Shown: in pieces, positions 1 to 8,698 of the stretch | Position numbering within the stretch: the stretch's first letter is position 1 | Layout of the letters: the number at the start of each line of letters is the position of its first letter | Assembly: GCA_963764565.1 (NCBI GenBank) | Contig: CAVXTD010000021.1 | Location: 72,411-136,410, forward strand | Length of the DNA: 64,000 nt | Direction of reading: 5' to 3' | From: DATBLE01 sp963764565 | Lineage (GTDB): Bacteria; Actinomycetota; Thermoleophilia; Gaiellales; Gaiellaceae | The notes under the pieces: generated by a model | Database searches by the model: none | The model's input: the letters and a program-made list of their open reading frames with translations, nothing else | Told to the model about the DNA's origin: nothing | Made by a program: the position numbers and the translations under genes

Positions 1-1201
1 GCAGCGTGCCCGAGAGCCAGAGCCACGCCGGCGCGGCCACGATCGCGAGGAAGGGCAGCAGCCACAGCGCGTACCACGGCTGGAGATAGGCGATCGAGAG
101 CAGCACCCCGCCGAGCACGAGCAGCGCGCTGCGGGCCACCTGCTCGACCGTATCGTGCTCTCTCAGCGCGACCACCGCGACGACGCTGAGCAGCGCCACC
201 GCGAGGATCGCCTGAGCGCCGCTCCGTCCGACGTGCCTGGAGAGCTGCGACCACGCCAGCGACCCGAGGTCCTCGTTCCTCAGATCGCGGAAGAGGCTGC
301 CGAAGACCCTGGTGCCGGCGGACGAATACGCGCCGTAGCCGGCGGCGACCAGCGCGAGCCCGACGAGCGCGAAGCGGGCCCTCCCGCGCCGGACGAGGGC
401 CGGGAAGAGCAGCAGCGGTGCGAGCTTGACGAGTGCGCCGAAGCCGACCGCCGCCCCGGCGAGCCCGCGCCACCGTCCGGACCAGGCCAGCAGGAGAAGC
501 GCCCCGGCGAGGACGGCCAGCGCGTCCGAGTGCCCGTTGGCGGCGATCTCGCTGATCGCGAGCGGGTGCCAGGCGGCGACCGCGACTCGTTCGGGCGGCG
601 CCCGCAGCCGGACGAGGACGACGACGAGCACGCCGAGCGCCGCAGCCTCCGCGATCAGGAAGAGCCACGTCGTCGCCCGGACGCCGTGACCGAAGACGCC
701 TCGCGCGGCGACGAACGACGCCTCGGCACCGGGCGGATAGATCGTGTGCCAGGTCTTCCGGTTCACGTTCGGCCAGATCTCGCGGTCGCGCAGCGGCGCG
801 AGCGCCTGCGCGGCGGGCGTGTAGCGGTACGGGTTCACGCCGTGGGCCTGCACGCGCGCGTCCCACGCGTAGCGGTAGGTATCGGTCGTCAGCGGCGGGG
901 GAGCCGACGGGTCGAAGGCAACGGCGCGGAGGACGAGCGCGACTCCGAGCACGAGCACGACACCCCGGACGCCGATCCCGAGCCCGCGCCAGCACAGCCA
1001 CACCGCGGGCAGGTAGAGCGCGAACGCGACCATCTGCCCGATGACCTGACCGCGCAGCCCCGTTCGAGTCCGGATCACCAGCTCGGCGGCGACGAGCGCA
1101 GCGCCGAGCGCGGCGGCGGCCGCCGCGCGGACCGTCGTTCGCGCGGCCGCGCCTCGAACGACCTCGGCGCCCCGCGACCGCGGGGCCGAGCTCACGCTCA
1201 C
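1..1201 (-). CDS. GT87-like membrane glycosyltransferase (partial, C-terminus outside window)
   Basis: The minus strand encodes a hydrophobic protein read from a GTG at 1201. After a first membrane helix it has the segment TDTYRYAWDARVQAHGVNPY near residue 95, then a Trp/Pro/Gly-rich luminal segment, and close to the window edge YLQPWYALWLLPF. This layout is that of polyprenyl-phosphate-dependent glycosyltransferases (GT-C fold, GT87/DUF2029 type), which move mannose or similar sugars from a lipid carrier at the outer membrane face. The GTG overlaps the TGA of the radical SAM gene by four bases (GTGA), so the two are translationally coupled. The C-terminal end lies left of base 1. Donor and acceptor cannot be told from sequence. 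The plus-strand open frames here are GC-rich shadows. Confidence 0.72.
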   Translation of the reverse strand, partial: MSVSSAPRSRGAEVVRGAAARTTVRAAAAAALGAALVAAELVIRTRTGLRGQVIGQMVAFALYLPAVWLCWRGLGIGVRGVVLVLGVALVLRAVAFDPSAPPPLTTDTYRYAWDARVQAHGVNPYRYTPAAQALAPLRDREIWPNVNRKTWHTIYPPGAEASFVAARGVFGHGVRATTWLFLIAEAAALGVLVVVLVRLRAPPERVAVAAWHPLAISEIAANGHSDALAVLAGALLLLAWSGRWRGLAGAAVGFGALVKLAPLLLFPALVRRGRARFALVGLALVAAGYGAYSSAGTRVFGSLFRDLRNEDLGSLAWSQLSRHVGRSGAQAILAVALLSVVAVVALREHDTVEQVARSALLVLGGVLLSIAYLQPWYALWLLPFLAIVAAPAWLWLSGTL

Positions 1202-2031
1202 CTGATGTTCTGCGCGACGTCCGTGCCGGCCGGCTGGTTGCCGACGACGCGGAGGAACCGGCCGAGCGCTGCCTCGAGCGGAGCGACCTGGCGCGACACG
1301 AGCAGGTCGAGGTCGGTGACGCCGTTCCGGACCGTCGGTCCGAACGGGTGGAGGAAGGCGCCGTCGGCCGTGATCGTCAGCTCGGGAAGGATGTCGGTCG
1401 GGCCCGGATCGACGCCCATCTGCTCGAGCTCGGCGCGACCGCGGCGCACGACTCGGCGGACGATGTGATCGTCGTCGGGGATCCCCCAGCTGCGGTGCAG
1501 GGCGCAGAGCCGGTTGAGCTCGTCGTCGGTCTGATCCTCGACGGTCGTGGCGATCCGCACGCGGATCCCTCGCTCGAGCAGCGCCGGCACGGCTTCGACG
1601 ACGTTCGCGAAGTTCTCCGGCCCGCGCAGCGAGTCGTTGTGCGGAGCCTCCGGAGCGTCGAGCGAGACCTGCAATGCGACGTCGAGCTCCGCGATCGGGG
1701 AGAGCCGATCGAGCAGCCGGTCGGTGAAGAGCGTTGCGTTGGTCAGGACGACCGTGGGCAGGATCGAGCCGAGCCGGGCGAGGGTCGAGGCGGCGTCCCT
1801 GAGCATGAACACCTCCCCGCCGGTCACTCCGAGGGCGCCGAAGCCGAGGTCGCGCGCCTCGCTTGCGATCCCGACCATCGTCTCGTGTGCGAGCGTGCGG
1901 CGGTTGCCGATTCCCGGATGCGACTCGGTGAGGCAATAGACGCAGGCGAGGTTGCAGTGGTAGGTCGCGTAGAGCCAGAGGCGATCGCCGCAGCGGCCTT
2001 CGGCGACCGCCTGCTCGAAGCTCTCGCGCAT
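1198..2031 (-). CDS. Radical SAM protein
   Basis: A 277-residue protein. The cluster-binding CX3CX2C motif is at about residues 26-33 (YHCNLACVYC), followed by a GGE-type SAM-binding strand (VTGGEVF) near residue 72, as in MoaA/PqqE-like radical SAM enzymes. The C-terminal half has no cysteine-rich SPASM or twitch domain, so only one 4Fe-4S cluster is expected. The ATG at 2031 overlaps the stop of the AhpD-like gene (ATGA), and the stop overlaps the start of the glycosyltransferase (GTGA). The three genes therefore form one unit. The product is unknown; a sugar, lipid or peptide modification feeding the glycosyltransferase is possible but is inference. Confidence 0.85.
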   Translation of the reverse strand: MRESFEQAVAEGRCGDRLWLYATYHCNLACVYCLTESHPGIGNRRTLAHETMVGIASEARDLGFGALGVTGGEVFMLRDAASTLARLGSILPTVVLTNATLFTDRLLDRLSPIAELDVALQVSLDAPEAPHNDSLRGPENFANVVEAVPALLERGIRVRIATTVEDQTDDELNRLCALHRSWGIPDDDHIVRRVVRRGRAELEQMGVDPGPTDILPELTITADGAFLHPFGPTVRNGVTDLDLLVSRQVAPLEAALGRFLRVVGNQPAGTDVAQNIR

Positions 2032-2543
2032 CAGCCCGGCGGGATGTCGAATGCGGTGCAGAAGTGGTTCAGCAGCTGCGTCGCGCCGATCAGCAGTGCC
2101 AGCTCGACGAGCTGGTCGTCCCGCACGTGGTCGAGGACGCGGGCGACGAGCTCGTCGTCGATGCTGCCGGGGTCGAGCACATAGCGGTCGGTCCATTCGA
2201 CCAGCGTCCGTTCCCGCGCGGGCAGGCCGTCGAGGGATGCCTGGTCGCAGATCGCAGCCAGCTGGTCGGCCGCGACCCCCGACTCCAGCGCGAGCGGTCG
2301 GTGCGCCGCGAGGCAGTAGCGGCACGCGTTCAGGTGAGAGACGCGCACGACCACGAGCTCCTTCGTCGCCAGATCGACGGCGCCCTCGCCGAAGATCTGC
2401 CCCAGGAAGGGAAGGAAGGTCTCGAGCTCGTCCGGGGCGTTGGCGAGCGCGCGCTTCAGCGGCGACGCGGATCCGTCGTCGGCGTAGATCGATCGGGCGA
2501 GCAGCGGCGCCTCGTCGCGCTGGAGCAGGCGGACACGACTCAT
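2031..2543 (-). CDS. AhpD/carboxymuconolactone decarboxylase-like protein
   Basis: A 170-residue all-helical protein with the AhpD-type signature at about residues 82-101: a glutamate and, downstream, CRYCLAAH, the redox CxxC plus histidine of peroxidase-type CMD proteins. A likely role is thiol-dependent peroxide reduction or a redox partner for the overlapping radical SAM enzyme. Family membership is clear and the substrate is not. It is first of a three-gene coupled unit. About 120 bases separate it from holA, including an AT-richer stretch (about 2560-2600) that could hold its promoter. Confidence 0.82.
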   Translation of the reverse strand: MSRVRLLQRDEAPLLARSIYADDGSASPLKRALANAPDELETFLPFLGQIFGEGAVDLATKELVVVRVSHLNACRYCLAAHRPLALESGVAADQLAAICDQASLDGLPARERTLVEWTDRYVLDPGSIDDELVARVLDHVRDDQLVELALLIGATQLLNHFCTAFDIPPG

Positions 2544-2624
2544 GGCTCCTCTTTATCAGGAACCTCGGGCCCGACGCGATTCTGTAAGAAACGCTTAAGA
2601 CTCCTGCCGGCGGCTGGGCAGGAT

Positions 2625-3621
2625 CTAGCCCGGCGCTGGTGCTTGCTGCTGCGGGCTCGTCCCGCCGCGTGATCGCGACGAGCGTCCGCTGTAGCTCGAG
2701 CTCGGCCGGCAGGCGGCTGCCGCCCTTGATCGCGAGGTCGAGGTCGGCGAGCCGGACGATCGCCTCCCGCAGCTCGTCGGTCGAGTAGTTCCGCGCCTGG
2801 TCGAAGGCCTTCTGGGCGGCGAACGGGTGCATCTTCAGCTGCGGCGCGGCATCTCGGGCGCGGACGCCCTCTGCGTCGAGGTTCCGGCAGGCCTGAACGC
2901 GACGAACGTGCGCCGCGAGCCGGCCGACCAGAGCGTGCACCTCGCGTGAGCGTGGTGCCGAGCGCTCGAGGATCGACTCGCAGGCGGACAGGATCCCGCC
3001 GACGTCGCGCCGGCCCCAGGCATCGGTGAGGACGAACGGCGGCGTCTCGGCCCGTGCAGCGACGAGCAGCTCGACCTCGTGCTCGGTGATCTCATCGGGT
3101 CCCGCCCAGAGCGAGAGCTTGTCGATCTCGCTCGCGAGCTCGTGGAGGTTGTCGCCGATCGACTCGACCAGCGCACGGCAACCCTCCGCGCTTGCCTTGA
3201 CGCCGTGCCGGGCGAACTGTTCCGCGACCCACTTCGGCAACTCCCGTTTGGAGACGTCGTAGACCAGGACGGTGCCCGCCTTGGCACACGCCTTCGCCAG
3301 CGGCGAGTCCTTTCTCAACTCGTGGCCGACGAGCGCGAGGACGGTCTCGGGCGCCGGCGCGGCGAGGTACTCGGCGATCGCCTTCGCGTCGGCGGCCTTC
3401 CACCGCTCGACCTCGTCGACCAGCACCAGGCGGCCGCCCGCGGCGAACAGCCCCATCGCATTGCAGGCCGCGACCGCGTCGTCACCGCCGGCCTCTCGCG
3501 CCGAGAGCCGCTCGATCGCGTCGTCGGCGAAACGCTCGCGGAGGCGGTGGAGCGCGCGGTCGATCTTCGGGCGGTCGCTGCCCGTCAGCAGGTAGGCAGA
3601 TTTCAGCGCATCGGTCACCAC
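2625..3621 (-). CDS. holA: DNA polymerase III subunit delta (stop codon apparently lost by an indel)
   Basis: About 332 codons matching the clamp-loader delta subunit: N-terminal AAA-like domain opening with ALKSAYLLTGSDRPKIDRAL, the conserved LVLVDEVERW near residue 60, and a C-terminal collar domain with HPFAAQKAFDQARNYS. It helps load the beta clamp at replication forks. GTG at 3621 (or 3618) is taken as the start, just after comEC. In the frame as given there is no stop: it runs on without interruption to the radical SAM stop at 1198. A TAG at 2627-2625 lies one base out of frame exactly where family members end, so a one-base assembly error is likely rather than a true fusion. Confidence 0.85.
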
Positions 3622-3671
3622 TGGGCGACCTGGTGGCGGGTCGAGCCGGGCGGGAGGGCCACGGGCCAAGG

Positions 3672-5114
3672 CTAGCGCCGCCGCAGGCCGAGGTAGACGG
3701 CCACAGCGAGACCGGCAAGGAGCGCGACCGCTGCGCGCGACGAGACGGTTGCTCCCGGCAGCCCGCCGACGAGTCGCGCGCAACCGGCGAGATACGCGGC
3801 GAGACAGCCGTTCGCCCACGAGATCAGCGCGGCGACCGTTGGCGAGACCGTCGACGCGAGCGCGGCTGCAAACGACAGACCGAGGAGCGGTGCGACCACG
3901 GGCGCCGCGAGCGCGTTGGCCGGAACGGAGTAGATCGGAATGCGCCCGAACTGGAGGAAGAGGATCGGCGCGGTCGCGACCCCGCACGCCAGCGACACCG
4001 CCAGCGCCTCCCTGACGAGGTCCGGCATCGGGTACCCCTCGAAGAACCTCTGCGCCCTCGGTACCGCCACGAAGATCGCCGCCACCGCCGCGAACGAGAG
4101 CTGAAAGCCGGCATCGAGCAGCGTGTACGGGTTCCAGGCGAGCAGGATCAGCGCGCCGACGAGGAGGAAGTGCCAGCGGTCGCGCTGGCGCGCCGACAGC
4201 CACGCGAGTGAGCCGAGGGCACCCGAGATCCCCGCCCGGATGACGGACGGCTGCGCCCCGACTGCGAGCACGTACGAGGCGATCCCGCCGAGCGCTCCCA
4301 ACTCGCCGAGCCACCGCGGCAGACCGAGCAGCCACGCGAGCCCAAGCACTCCGCCCGCGACGAACGCGACGTTCTGACCCGACACGGCGAGCAGGTGATA
4401 CAGCCCCGAGGCGCGGAAGCTGGTGCGCAGACCCGGCGAGAGGCCCTCGTCCTCTCCGAGCACGATCCCCTCGAGGACCGCGCGCCGCTCTCCCTCCAGA
4501 CCGGGCGCGAGCGAGCGCGCCAGCCACGCGCGGACGCGGTCCGCATACCCGCCCAGGCCGCCCCGCCGCCCGACGACGGACCACTCCCCCAGTCCGACCG
4601 CGACGACGTGGATGCCGTGGCGGCGGAGGTAGGTGCGCTCGTCGAAGCCGTGCGAAGCCGGCCGGGGCAGCTTGACCCGGACGCGCAGGGCGAGGTGGGC
4701 GCCCTGGGGCGGCGCCCGGCCGAGCGGGAGCTCGAGCAACACCGGCTCGGCGAGCGAGAGCGATCCGAAGCGAACGAGGCGGGCGGGGACGCGCAACGCG
4801 AAGCCGTTGTTTCGCGCCGGCCCGGTGACGACGCAGACCGACGGAGCGCTCTCGCCGGCGTGCGGCCGCAGCAGGCTCGAGTCGAGCCGGTCGAGGCGGG
4901 CACTTCCCCACCACCACCCCGCGAGCAGAAGCGCGGCGGCAAGGCCTGCGATCCGGGCGCGCGGATCGGCCGCGAAGGCGCTGACGACCGAGGCGCCCGC
5001 GGCGAGCGCGGCAACGGCGAGCCCATGTGAGCGTATGGCGTTCGCGGCAGCAAGGCCGAGGCACGCCGACCCGGCAAGCAGGTACGGGTAGGTGCGAAGC
5101 AGACGCTCGTTCAC
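3672..5114 (-). CDS. comEC: ComEC/Rec2 family DNA-uptake channel, short form
   Basis: A 480-residue polytopic membrane protein. It has N-terminal helices, an OB-like periplasmic region (residues about 80-180), and the competence-domain signature near residue 240 (SGLYHLLAVSGQNVAF), followed by many helices. ComEC forms the inner-membrane channel for single-stranded DNA during transformation. Full-length members are about 700-800 residues with a C-terminal metallo-beta-lactamase domain; this one ends after the membrane part, a form also found in other bacteria. The ATG overlaps the stop of comEA by four bases. The comEA-comEC-holA order is common in Gram-positive lineages. Confidence 0.88.
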   Translation of the reverse strand: MNERLLRTYPYLLAGSACLGLAAANAIRSHGLAVAALAAGASVVSAFAADPRARIAGLAAALLLAGWWWGSARLDRLDSSLLRPHAGESAPSVCVVTGPARNNGFALRVPARLVRFGSLSLAEPVLLELPLGRAPPQGAHLALRVRVKLPRPASHGFDERTYLRRHGIHVVAVGLGEWSVVGRRGGLGGYADRVRAWLARSLAPGLEGERRAVLEGIVLGEDEGLSPGLRTSFRASGLYHLLAVSGQNVAFVAGGVLGLAWLLGLPRWLGELGALGGIASYVLAVGAQPSVIRAGISGALGSLAWLSARQRDRWHFLLVGALILLAWNPYTLLDAGFQLSFAAVAAIFVAVPRAQRFFEGYPMPDLVREALAVSLACGVATAPILFLQFGRIPIYSVPANALAAPVVAPLLGLSFAAALASTVSPTVAALISWANGCLAAYLAGCARLVGGLPGATVSSRAAVALLAGLAVAVYLGLRRR

Positions 5115-5704
5115 GGCACGACCAGGTCGCGAAGCTGCTCGACGCGCGCCGGTCCGATGCCGGGCACGTCGTCGAGGTTCTCGACACTTTGGAAGGCGCC
5201 GTGCGCGGTTCGCCAGTCGACGATCTTCTGCGCCGTCACCGGGCCGATTCCCGGCAGAGCGTCGAGCTGCTCGACGGTCGCGATGCTGAGCTGGACGGGC
5301 GCGGCCGGCGTGGAGCTACCTGGGGCAGCGGCTGGGCCTGCGCTCGCCGCCTGGCGGCGCGGGACAACCACCTCCTGACCGTCGGCGACCGGCGCGGCGA
5401 GATTGACCGCGGCGAGATCGGCCTTCGGGGTCGCGCCGCCCGCCCGCCCGACAGCGTCGGCAACCCGTGCGCCTTCGGTGAGGCGGTACAGCCCCGGCCG
5501 CTGCACCGCCCCGACGACGTAGACAACGAGCCGAGCCGCGGCCACCGGCCCCGCGCCACTTTCGGCCGAGCCGACAATGGGCGGCGCAGCCGGAGCCGCC
5601 GCCGAACCGGCGCGCAACAGGAACCGACCGCCGACCAGCAGCACCGCCACGAGCAGGAGGCCGCCGAGGAGCACCCGGCGGCGCGTGAGCACGATCGGTT
5701 GCAC
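5111..5704 (-). CDS. comEA: ComEA DNA-binding competence protein
   Basis: 197 residues: an N-terminal membrane anchor (about 9-30), an Ala/Pro linker, a SLBB domain (about 58-110, VVYVVGAVQRPGLYRL), a second linker, and a C-terminal double helix-hairpin-helix (about 140-197) with the paired LDALPGIGPVTAQKI and LDDVPGIGPARVEQL motifs that bind the DNA backbone. It captures double-stranded DNA outside the membrane and hands it to ComEC, whose gene overlaps its stop. The first gene of this minus-strand block. Confidence 0.92.
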   Translation of the reverse strand: MQPIVLTRRRVLLGGLLLVAVLLVGGRFLLRAGSAAAPAAPPIVGSAESGAGPVAAARLVVYVVGAVQRPGLYRLTEGARVADAVGRAGGATPKADLAAVNLAAPVADGQEVVVPRRQAASAGPAAAPGSSTPAAPVQLSIATVEQLDALPGIGPVTAQKIVDWRTAHGAFQSVENLDDVPGIGPARVEQLRDLVVP

Positions 5705-5808
5705 GCTGTCTAGTCTGACAACGGACCACGCACACCCGAGACGCGAGAGTGTGACGAAACGGCAACAACCGTCGGCGACCCGGAAACCGGATCGGGCACC
5801 ATGCGGCG

Positions 5809-6132
5809 GTGAGCGCGCTCCTCGCGGCAGTCGTCCTCCTCAGCGGCCTCCAGGGCACCGTGACGAAGGGCCCGACGATGCCGGTCTGCCGCGTCGGCCG
5901 GCCCTGCTCCGCCCCCGCGCAGGTGACCCTCATCTTCCGCCGCGCGGGACACACCTACCGCACGCGCTCGGCGGCAGACGGCCGCTACAGGATCACGCTC
6001 CCGCCCGGCTACTACACGGTCTCGACACTCGAGCGAATCGGGATCGCCCCGAACATCCGCCCGCGCGCCGTGCACGTCCGCCGCGCCCACGTCGACCGGC
6101 TCGACTTCTCGATCGACACCGGCATACGCTAG
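5809..6132 (+). CDS. Secreted carboxypeptidase-regulatory-like domain protein
   Basis: 107 residues from a GTG at 5809. A short hydrophobic N-terminus looks like a signal peptide. The rest resembles a single carboxypeptidase-regulatory-like beta-sandwich: GTVTKGPTMPVC, then a block ending SAADGRYRITLPPGYYTV, typical of transthyretin-like folds. Two cysteines (CRVGRPC) may form a disulphide outside the cell. It lies six bases before the LysE gene and is probably co-transcribed. No specific function can be assigned. Confidence 0.6.
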   Translation: MSALLAAVVLLSGLQGTVTKGPTMPVCRVGRPCSAPAQVTLIFRRAGHTYRTRSAADGRYRITLPPGYYTVSTLERIGIAPNIRPRAVHVRRAHVDRLDFSIDTGIR

Positions 6133-6138
6133 AGCAGC

Positions 6139-6747
6139 ATGCCGGGCACCCACGCCTTCGCCGTCTTCGTCCCGGCCGCACTCGTGCTGCTGGCGATCCC
6201 CGGGCCGGCCGTCCTCTACATCATCGCGACCAGCGTCGAGGGCGGCCGCCGCCACGGCCTGCTCTCGGTCGCGGGCATCCACATCGGCTCGCTGGTGCAC
6301 GTCGCCGCAGCGGTCGCCGGGCTGTCGGCGCTGATCGTCTCGTCGGCGATCGCGTTCAGCACGGTCAAGTACGTGGGCGCCGCCTACCTCGTCGTCGTCG
6401 GGATCCGCAAGTGGCTCGAGCGCGACACCGCGCACGAGTCGGACGCGCGACCGCCCCGCAGCGGCCGCCGCGTCTTCACCCAGGGGGTCGTCGTCAACGT
6501 CCTGAACCCGAAGACGGCGCTGTTCTTCCTCGCCTTCCTGCCGCAGTTCGTCGACCGCGACCGCACGGTGTGGACGCAGATCGCGGTGCTCGGCCTCGTC
6601 TGGGTCGCGCTCGGCCTGATCAGCGACGGCGCCTACGCGCTCGCGGGCGGCACGATCGGCAGCTTCTTCCGCCGGCGCCGGAGGGCGGTTCGCTACACCT
6701 CCGGCGCCGTCTTCGTCGGGCTGGGTGCGGTCGCGGCCTCGAGCTAG
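6139..6747 (+). CDS. LysE/RhtB family amino-acid exporter
   Basis: 202 residues with six predicted membrane helices. The N-terminal family motif is visible (ALVLLAIPGPAVLYIIATSVEGG, residues about 14-36), as is the mid-protein NVLNPKTALFFLAFLPQF, which marks LysE/RhtB proteins. These export amino acids or derivatives by proton exchange. The substrate is unknown. Its TAG shares a CTAG palindrome with the apparent stop of the convergent mscL. Confidence 0.87.
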   Translation: MPGTHAFAVFVPAALVLLAIPGPAVLYIIATSVEGGRRHGLLSVAGIHIGSLVHVAAAVAGLSALIVSSAIAFSTVKYVGAAYLVVVGIRKWLERDTAHESDARPPRSGRRVFTQGVVVNVLNPKTALFFLAFLPQFVDRDRTVWTQIAVLGLVWVALGLISDGAYALAGGTIGSFFRRRRRAVRYTSGAVFVGLGAVAASS

Positions 6748-7152
6748 GCTGCGCGCGACCTGCGCCGTGCAGAAGGCGCAGCGTGTGGCCGCCGTCGGGA
6801 TCTCGCTCAGGCACTCGGGGCACGCCCGCGTGGTCGCGTCGGCCGGCTTCCGCCGCGACATCACGGCGTTGACCGGCTTGACGACGAAGAAGAAGATCGC
6901 CGCCAGGATCGAGACGAACGTGATGATCGCGTTGATGAAGTCGCCGTAGAGGAAGCGGCTCTTGTGGATCGTGAACGAGAGCGCCGAGAAGTCGGGCTTG
7001 CCGGCGATCGCCGCGATGATCGGGGTGATCAGATCCGTGACCAGCGCGGTGACGAGCGCGGCGGCGGCGATGCCGACCACGATCCCGACCGCCATGTCGA
7101 CGAGGTTGCCCCGCAGCGCGAAGTCGCGGAACTCGAGCAGCAGCTTCTTCAT
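6744..7152 (-). CDS. mscL: Large-conductance mechanosensitive channel with C-terminal zinc ribbon
   Basis: Starts at the ATG at 7152 (MKKLLLEFRDFALRGNLVDM, the conserved N-terminal amphipathic helix), then TM1 with AVGIVVGIAAAALV, a periplasmic loop, and TM2 with FINAIITFVSILAAIFFFVV. MscL opens on osmotic downshock. The C-terminus carries CPEC and CAFC, a zinc-ribbon tail common in actinobacterial MscL. In the given frame there is no stop; a TAG at 6746-6744 sits one base out of frame where the protein should end, so a single-base indel is likely. Confidence 0.88.
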
Positions 7153-7261
7153 CGAGATCTCCTCAGTTGACGTGAACGTGTGTCCGCGACTATCCCCTGC
7201 GCGAGCCGAGAAGTCCACGATCTGCAAGGCTTGTTCCGTCTACGAAGCCAAAGGAGGTTCC

Positions 7262-7543
7262 ATGTACGCGACCCTTCGCTACTACACCGGACACGCGCTG
7301 GCGGATGCGCTCGCCACCCGCGAGAGCGACGTCCGGCAGGTGATCGCCGGAATCGACGGCTTTCGGGCCTACTACCTGGTGCGCACCGCGGACGACAGCA
7401 CCGTGACGGTCAGCGTCTTCGACGATCAGGCCGGCGCCGAGGAGTCGACCCGAGCGGCCGCCGCCTGGGTCGCCGAGAACCTGGCCGACCTGAACGTCAG
7501 CCCGCCGCGGGTCACCGGCGGCGAAGTCGTCTTCAGCCTGTAG
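7262..7543 (+). CDS. ABM-like (dimeric alpha/beta barrel) small protein
   Basis: 93 residues. The ATG at 7262 follows a near-perfect ribosome site (AAAGGAGG, about 5 bases away), which decides this start over a longer in-frame one. The sequence pattern is that of an antibiotic-biosynthesis-monooxygenase-like ferredoxin fold: GIDGFRAYYLVRTADD, then VTVSVFDDQAGAEES and an Ala-rich helix. Family members are haem-degrading or quinone-forming enzymes, or sensors with no known activity. No catalytic residue can be named here. Confidence 0.6.
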   Translation: MYATLRYYTGHALADALATRESDVRQVIAGIDGFRAYYLVRTADDSTVTVSVFDDQAGAEESTRAAAAWVAENLADLNVSPPRVTGGEVVFSL

Positions 7544-7599
7544 CGCTTGCGCGGGGACGGGCGCCCCTGGCGCCTGTCCCCGCGGTTCGAGCCGGGGCC

Positions 7600-8345
7600 G
7601 GCCAGCCGCGCGGCGGCCGGTGCAGCCCATGCAGGTCGATCCCTTGCACGACCGCGGCGAACACCGAATCGATCTGGAACTTCTCGACGTCGAAGGCGCC
7701 CTCTCCGCGGAACAGCCTGCCCTTCTTGGCGAGGTGCTCGGCCAAGACGACCTGCTGCGCCTTCTTCCCGTCGAGCAGCGCGCCGACCGTGAGCACGGCG
7801 AAGGCGTGATACCAGGGCCCCATCTTGTCAGACTGCCTCAGGCTCGCGAGCTTGGCGATGATCGGCGTCCAGCGCTGGAGCACCGTCAGCTGCTTCTGCT
7901 GGGCTGCGTTGTAGGCCGCCACGGACGCTGGATTGCTCGAGCGAGGCTTGGGCGCGCGGGTCGCGTACTCGACTGCCGCCTCTTCGTGGCGTTCTTGAGC
8001 AGGTTGTGCGCCGTCAGAACAGCCAGCGGGTAGCTCCCGTGCGTCACGCGCAGAACGAAGAGCAGGACGTCGGCGGGCTCGAGGTGCCCCGACGAGGCGA
8101 GGATCTTCGCGCGCAGCTCCCGCTCGTAGACAGGTGTCGCACGCGCATAGACGTTCCGGGTGCCGAACAGGTCATGCGGAGACGCGTCGCAGCAGAGCAG
8201 GCCGAACAGGTCGTTGCCGGGGATCAGCAGTGACGTACCGACGGCGGGGCCGGGCCGCGGGGCGCCAGCGTCAGCGAGAGCTCGTCGGCGTACCCGTCGT
8301 TGTAGACCGCGCCGTCAAAGTACTGGGCCGAGAGCACGATGCGCG
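7600..8345 (-). pseudogene. Decayed gene of unknown family
   Basis: Minus-strand frames carry protein-like sequence that only reads through after several frame changes. In order: VLSAQYFDGAVYNDGYADEL (about 8345), a segment ending NDLFGLLCCDASPHDLFGTR, then LEPADVLLFVLRVTHGSYPL, and last (7922-7600) KMGPWYHAFAVLTVGALLDG and QIDSVFAAVVQGIDLHGL. I do not recognise the family. There is no clean start or stop, so it is a pseudogene or a badly sequenced gene. It follows a fragment of a FAD-linked oxidase in the same orientation. Confidence 0.45.
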
Positions 8346-8690
8346 CCCTCCGGGCCAGCCAGGCGCGGGACGACGCCCGTCGCCGAGCGGGCGAGCAGCT
8401 TCGATTCGCTGCCGCGCTCGTCCACGGTTACCGGACCGATCTCGGCCCGAGCGGATGCAGGCGAAACTCGAACCGGGTGACGACGCCGAAGTTGCCGCCG
8501 CCGCCGCGGATCCCCCAGAACAGGTCGTCGTGTTCCGTCTCGCTCGCGGTGACGACGCTGCCGTCGCCGAGCACCGCCTCGGCGGATAGCAGGTTTCGCA
8601 GGTGAGGCCGTGCTTGGAGGACGTCCAGCCGTAGCCGCCGCCGGTCGTGATGATCGTCCCGCCTGCGCCGCGGTCGTTATAGAACGTAGC
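8346..8690 (-). pseudogene. FAD-linked oxidase (berberine-bridge type) fragment
   Basis: Translation of the minus strand gives GGTIITTGGGYGWTS, then after a shift AVLGDGSVVTASETEHDDLF followed by WGIRGGGGNFGVVTRFEFRL. These are the central FAD-binding segments of BBE-type (PCMH-fold) oxidoreductases; the RGGGGNFGVVT block is diagnostic. Only about 100 residues of a protein that is normally near 450 remain, without N-terminal flavin-attachment or C-terminal substrate domain, and with at least one frameshift. It is a remnant with no expected activity. Confidence 0.6.
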
Positions 8691-8698
8691 CTCGCGGC

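Noticed and set aside
1198..5187. A single 1329-codon open frame on the minus strand
   Set aside because: It strings together the radical SAM gene, antisense of the AhpD-like gene, holA and an antisense of comEC. It arises from high GC and a lost holA stop, not a polyprotein.
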